From positions 1 through 64,000 of IMG/VR virus record IMGVR_UViG_3300017951_000010: 64,000 nt of DNA; one strand, 5' to 3'. Numbering within the stretch: position 1 is the first letter of the stretch; the number at the start of each line of letters is the position of its first letter. Origin of the DNA: a virus. The translations under genes were made by a program, and so were the position numbers. The notes under the pieces were generated by a model. It did not search any database, was not told the DNA's origin, and saw only the letters and a list, made by a program, of their open reading frames with translations. This document shows positions 60,184-64,000 of the stretch, piece after piece.

Positions 60184-61615
60184 ATACACATTTGATGTAC
60201 AAAAACTTTATATAGAAATGCTTTTGGCAGATGCGGAATCATTTGCTAGAGCGCAGAATATATTCAAACCGGAATCTTTTGATCGAAAACTGCAACCAAT
60301 TGCCAAGTTCGTCAAAGACTACATGGACGAATACAAAGTCATGCCAGAGGTTGAACAAGTGAACGCAAAGCATGACATAAAGTTGAAATCAGCAAAAGAC
60401 CTAGACCCGAGCCATTTCAATTGGCTACTAGACGAATTTGAAACATTCTCGAGACACAAGGCACTGGAACGTGCGATACTACAGTCAGCAGACTTATTGG
60501 AAAAGGGCGACTATGCTCCTGTGGAGGACATGGTCAAAGACGCAGTGAACGTGGGACTGACACGTGATCTCGGTACAGACTACTTTGAGGACCCTAAAGG
60601 AAGACTAGAGGCACTCAAGGCAAACAACGGGCAGATCAGCACAGGCTGGCAGAACCTCGACAAGAAACTGTTTGGCGGTTTCAACCGTGGAGAACTAAAC
60701 ATCTTTGCAGGTGGATCAGGCGCAGGTAAGAGTTTGTTCTTGCAGAATCTTGCGGTGAACTGGGCACAGGCTGGTCTGAACGTTTGTTACATATCATTTG
60801 AATTGAGTGAACAACTGACTGCTATGAGATTGGACGCTATGATGACAAACATTCCCACTCGTAAGGTGTTTCCAGAGATAGAAAACGTAGAGATGAAGGT
60901 CAAAATGCTTGCCAAGAAATCAGGTACTCTTCAAATCAAATACTTGCCAAGCGGAAGTAACGTGTTGGACGTGAGAACATATCTCAAAGAGCTAGAACTA
61001 AAAAACAAGAAGAAAATTGATTGCATACTGATAGACTATTTGGATCTCATGATGCCAAAAAGCAAAAGGATATCTCCGGCAGACTTGTTTATCAAGGACA
61101 AGTATGTTTCGGAAGAACTGAGGAACTTGGTTGTGGAAAAACAGTGTGTACTTGCAACTGCATCACAGTTGAACAGGGCGTCTGTGGAAGAGATCGAATT
61201 CGATCACAGTCACATATCGGGCGGACTGTCCAAGATACAAACCGCTGACAACGTGATAGGTATATTCACATCGAGGGCTATGAAAGAACGTGGTAGGTAT
61301 CAGATACAGTTCATGAAGACAAGATCAAGTTCTGGTGTTGGACAGAAAGTGGACTTGGAGTTTGACGTGGACAGTTTACGTATCAGGGACCTGGCAGATG
61401 ATCCGGAATACAAACAGTTTGACAAACAAAGAAGCACAATATACGATAACCTCAAGAAGACATCTAAGGTCACGGGCAGTGACACTCCAAAAGATGCGAG
61501 AGATAGTGTACCAGACCCAACAAAAGGTGACACCATAGGTAAGGTGAAAGCAACTGTCGAGGGCGGCAAACTGAGACAACTCTTAAACGAACTGCACTCA
61601 GATGAAGAACAATAA
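60176..61615 (+). CDS. 41: replicative DNA helicase gp41
   Basis: The 479-residue DnaB-type hexameric helicase has STGWQNLDKKLFGGFNRGELNIFAGG followed by Walker A GGSGAGKS (179-186). Walker B is CILIDYLDLM (283-292), and SQLNRA and HISGGLSKIQTADNV follow as later motifs. Length and order match T4 gp41 (475). It unwinds the fork and stimulates gp61. It overlaps the radical SAM stop at its start and the Nth start at its end. Confidence 0.93.
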   Translation: MAEYTFDVQKLYIEMLLADAESFARAQNIFKPESFDRKLQPIAKFVKDYMDEYKVMPEVEQVNAKHDIKLKSAKDLDPSHFNWLLDEFETFSRHKALERAILQSADLLEKGDYAPVEDMVKDAVNVGLTRDLGTDYFEDPKGRLEALKANNGQISTGWQNLDKKLFGGFNRGELNIFAGGSGAGKSLFLQNLAVNWAQAGLNVCYISFELSEQLTAMRLDAMMTNIPTRKVFPEIENVEMKVKMLAKKSGTLQIKYLPSGSNVLDVRTYLKELELKNKKKIDCILIDYLDLMMPKSKRISPADLFIKDKYVSEELRNLVVEKQCVLATASQLNRASVEEIEFDHSHISGGLSKIQTADNVIGIFTSRAMKERGRYQIQFMKTRSSSGVGQKVDLEFDVDSLRIRDLADDPEYKQFDKQRSTIYDNLKKTSKVTGSDTPKDARDSVPDPTKGDTIGKVKATVEGGKLRQLLNELHSDEEQ

Positions 61616-62285
61616 CGACATAGAATTCATCTATGAGAAGTTAAGTTCACTGTACCCAAACTACTCAAACAAGAAACCCAAAGCAAAAATATATTCCAAA
61701 GCATACACTAGCCTGATAGGAGTAATGCTGTCGGCACAGTCACAGGATAAAAGGACCGCTGTTGCTTGTAGACAATTATTTGCTTTGGCCGACACACCCG
61801 AGGAGATGTTAAAACTATCACAGGCGGAAATTATCGAGGCCATAAAACCCGCAGGACTGTTTAACGCAAAGTCTAAAAACATACTAGCCACTAGCAAAAT
61901 GTTACTTGAAAAATTTAACGGGCGTGTGCCAAACACACAGAAAGAACTGATGACACTGCCCGGAGTTGGACGTAAGAGTTCTGATATCGTTATGAGATTT
62001 GTTTTTGGTGAGCCACACATAGCAGTGGACACCCACGTGTTCAGGATGTTGTGGAGGCTAGGTTGGGTGGACTCATTAGACGAAGGCAAGGCATCTATCA
62101 CTGTGAACAATACCACACCCAGCAAGTACAAGTACGGTGCACATATGTGGTTGATAACACACGCCAAGTTGGTGTGTAAATCAAGATCGCCGTTGTGCGA
62201 CTCCTGTGTGATAAGCGCCGCGTGTGACCGGCGGAACATCGACACACCAAAAAATAAATTACGTCAAGAAATCTCCGCAACATAA
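61602..62285 (+). CDS. nth: endonuclease III (Nth-type DNA glycosylase)
   Basis: This 227-residue base-excision enzyme has the helix-hairpin-helix LPGVGRKSSDIVMRF with catalytic K125, catalytic D143 in AVDTHVFRM, and a C-terminal 4Fe-4S cluster, C-x6-C-x2-C-x5-C, at C192, C199, C202 and C208. It removes oxidised pyrimidines and nicks the backbone. All key residues are present, so it should be active. Placement in the replication operon suggests repair of oxidised DNA during phage replication. Confidence 0.92.
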   Translation: MKNNNDIEFIYEKLSSLYPNYSNKKPKAKIYSKAYTSLIGVMLSAQSQDKRTAVACRQLFALADTPEEMLKLSQAEIIEAIKPAGLFNAKSKNILATSKMLLEKFNGRVPNTQKELMTLPGVGRKSSDIVMRFVFGEPHIAVDTHVFRMLWRLGWVDSLDEGKASITVNNTTPSKYKYGAHMWLITHAKLVCKSRSPLCDSCVISAACDRRNIDTPKNKLRQEISAT

Positions 62286-62293
62286 TCTACGCA

Positions 62294-62301
62294 GATAAAT
62301 A
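62294..62301 (+). promoter_or_regulatory. late-type promoter GATAAATA before DnaE gene
   Basis: The predicted start near 62307 gives a 31-nt leader made almost entirely of the AGGCAA repeats. Confidence 0.45.
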
Positions 62302-62311
62302 TGTTTGCTCA

Positions 62312-62337
62312 AGGCAACAACAGGCAAACATAGGCAA
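62312..62337 (+). repeat. three AGGCAA repeats at exact 10-nt spacing before DnaE start
   Basis: AGGCAA occurs at 62312, 62322 and 62332, and the ATG is at 62338. AAACATAGGCA (62326-62336) is also found in the gp32 leader at 34385-34395. It is a candidate site for a translational repressor, or serves as the ribosome site in part (AGG 4 bases before ATG). Confidence 0.5.
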
Positions 62338-64000
62338 ATGAAAGATAAGGAACTAAACGACATAACAAGGCTGTACGATAGATTTATTAGGCAATGCCCA
62401 GGCACAGAAGAATACACGCAAAGGCTCGCTGAGGAAACTCGCATCATCCTTCAACTACGTTTCGTAGATTACTTCATACAAATATGTGACATCATTGCAA
62501 TGACACGAGACATACCACACATGACACGTGGTTCGGCTGGTTCGTCATTGGTCTGTTACCTATTGGGCATAACAGATGTGGACCCAGTGGAGTGGGGCAT
62601 ACCCGTAGCAAGGTTCCTCAATCCCAACAGGGATGACCTACCTGATGTTGATATAGACTTTCCCCATCACAAGCAGGACGAGGTGATGCAAAGAATATTC
62701 AAACGTTGGCCGGGACGCAGTGCTAGAATATCTAACTACGTGCTCTATCAAGATAAGTCGGCAAGGCGTGAAGCGGCGAAACGTTTGGGTGTCAAGGGTA
62801 ACCTACCCCGCAGGTTCACATATGATTCGTTAGGCATCGACGCCAAAGAGGCCAGACGTATCGAGAACAAATTGAAAGGTAAGAAAAGATGCATATCAAA
62901 ACACTGCGGAGGAATACTGATGTTTCAAAGACAACTACCAAAAAGCCTGTTCACGGCGGAGAACCAAATACTACTAGACAAGAACGAAGTGGAGGACCTG
63001 GAACACCTCAAGGTGGACATTTTAGCCAATCGTGGTTTGTCGCAACTCATAGAGATAGATCCCATACGGAAACTGACAGACTATCCCGAAGAGGATTCCG
63101 CTACTTCGGAACTTTTGTGCAGGGGAGATGTACTGGGAGTGACACAGGCAGAGAGTCCGGCCATGAGGAGACTGTTCAGGGCGATACAACCGAAGAGTAG
63201 GAAGGACTGTGTGTTCGCCACGGCACTGATAAGGCCCGTTGCCATATCAGGACGCAAGAAGGCCACCATGTTCCATGACTGGAGCAAGGAACGTATGAGT
63301 GATACTATTGTGTATGAGGATGATGCCATAGACAGGATCGCAGAGGTGCTGGACATAGACAAGTATGAGGCCGACATGTACAGACGTGCATTCGCCAAGA
63401 AGAACGAAGAAAAGATAATGGAGTTCATAACGAGACTGGGCGAGCATCCACGCAAGGACGAGATTATAACAATGCTACAGTCATTGTCAGGGTTTGGCCT
63501 GTGCAGGGCACACGCCGTTAACCTGGGAAGGTTGATATGGGCGTTGGCTTATCAAAAAGCACACAACAAAGAAAAATTTTGGAGATCTTGTTTAAAACAC
63601 TGCCAGGGATCATACAAGCGTTGGGTTTACAGGACAGAAGCCAAGCGTGTGGGCATAGAAGTAGTAACACCTAGCAAGTCCGACAAATGGGACACACCGG
63701 AGTACCAATACAGGAAGTACGGTTGGTGGAGCCAGGATAATTTCATGCCAGGCATGTACGTGAAAGAACTTTATCTGGACAAAGTGGAGTTCGCAGGTAT
63801 GATAGCCAACGGAAGAGTGTTCCGTAGCGACAAAGGTAGTTACGTGACGTTCCTGACGCTGGGCGTTGGTAATGGACAATACATAGATGTCACTATCAAA
63901 CGAGCGTTTGCATACAGTGATCATGATGTGGTGTGGGGACAGGGTACAATAAGGCACAGCAACAACTCGGACTATGTGGAGTGCTATGATTCAAAAGGTT
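62338..64000 (+). CDS. DnaE-type DNA polymerase (Pol III alpha-like), lacks PHP domain; runs off window
   Basis: The frame is open from the ATG at 62338 to the window end (about 554 residues). It follows bacterial Pol III alpha: TRGSAGSSLVCYLLGITDVDP (63-83), LPDVDIDF with catalytic D105 and D107, SKHCGGILMF (187-196), LKVDILANRGLS with D227, LGVTQAESPAMRRLF, then a block ending in RRAFAKKNEE, GFGLCRAHAVNLGRL, and an OB-like strand FAGMIANGRVF. Only about 60 residues precede the GS motif, so the usual 270-residue PHP domain is absent. T4 relatives normally use family B gp43; none is in the window. Confidence 0.85.
   Translation, partial: MKDKELNDITRLYDRFIRQCPGTEEYTQRLAEETRIILQLRFVDYFIQICDIIAMTRDIPHMTRGSAGSSLVCYLLGITDVDPVEWGIPVARFLNPNRDDLPDVDIDFPHHKQDEVMQRIFKRWPGRSARISNYVLYQDKSARREAAKRLGVKGNLPRRFTYDSLGIDAKEARRIENKLKGKKRCISKHCGGILMFQRQLPKSLFTAENQILLDKNEVEDLEHLKVDILANRGLSQLIEIDPIRKLTDYPEEDSATSELLCRGDVLGVTQAESPAMRRLFRAIQPKSRKDCVFATALIRPVAISGRKKATMFHDWSKERMSDTIVYEDDAIDRIAEVLDIDKYEADMYRRAFAKKNEEKIMEFITRLGEHPRKDEIITMLQSLSGFGLCRAHAVNLGRLIWALAYQKAHNKEKFWRSCLKHCQGSYKRWVYRTEAKRVGIEVVTPSKSDKWDTPEYQYRKYGWWSQDNFMPGMYVKELYLDKVEFAGMIANGRVFRSDKGSYVTFLTLGVGNGQYIDVTIKRAFAYSDHDVVWGQGTIRHSNNSDYVECYDSKG

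Noticed and set aside
62889-63200. 103-residue frame inside the DnaE-like gene
   Set aside because: It lies wholly within the open DnaE frame in another phase, and has low-complexity Arg/Thr/Gly content without a ribosome site.
1-64000. CRISPR arrays, insertion sequences, integrase or attachment sites
   Set aside because: No regularly spaced direct repeats of CRISPR type, no transposase or integrase motifs and no terminal inverted repeats were seen on either strand.

Overview
The window is about 64 kb of a marine T4-like myovirus genome, of the type seen in cyanomyoviruses and pelagimyophages. The support is a T4-type virion set (gp23, gp13, gp14, gp15, gp18, gp19, gp16, gp17, gp4), a T4-type recombination and replication set (gp32, UvsX, a UvsY-like protein, UvsW, primase gp61, helicase gp41, a possible gp62), T4-type late promoters ending in TAAATA, and several small proteins I recognise as conserved in marine T4-like phages. 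The host cannot be fixed from the sequence. No tRNA, CRISPR array, insertion sequence or photosynthesis gene is visible.

Layout: 1-1.0 kb holds the end of the major capsid gene. 1.2-16.7 kb is a tail fibre and virion surface region built from shared modules, with small minus-strand genes between fibres. 16.7-21.8 kb holds NUDIX, gp15 and gp14 on the minus strand, then gp13, a dNMP kinase and a zinc-ribbon gene. 21.9-34.3 kb holds an oversized tail sheath, the tail tube, a tube-like protein, head completion nuclease, both terminase subunits and virion proteins. 34.4-37.3 kb holds gp32, UvsX and a UvsY-like gene. 37.3-50.2 kb is a glycan and surface-modification block: glycosyltransferases of several families, four paralogous GT-B-like genes, a PLP sugar 3-dehydratase-like protein, an SDR epimerase, FkbM methyltransferase, SGNH hydrolase and a 2OG oxygenase. 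50.2-57.4 kb holds a SprT-like protease, a HARP-like protein beside UvsW, and a run of conserved small genes that includes a miniature DnaE-like protein. 57.5-64 kb holds one virion gene, then primase, a radical SAM protein, replicative helicase, endonuclease III and a large DnaE-type (Pol III alpha) polymerase that runs off the end.

Three signals stand out. First, two DnaE-related proteins occur in one T4-like genome; the larger begins at the palm and has no PHP domain. Second, both late promoters (NNTAAATA) and sigma70-like early promoters repeatedly put the predicted transcription start 0-3 nt from the start codon, which predicts widespread leaderless mRNAs; a smaller set of genes instead has leaders of 30 nt or more, most with a Shine-Dalgarno sequence and some with structure. 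Third, the leaders of gp32 and of the DnaE gene share AGGCA repeats that look like translational operators.

The genes form a lytic programme: early and replication genes copy and recombine the genome, the glycan block probably remodels host or virion surface sugars, and divergent late promoters drive structural genes on both strands, often directly after or inside a terminator.
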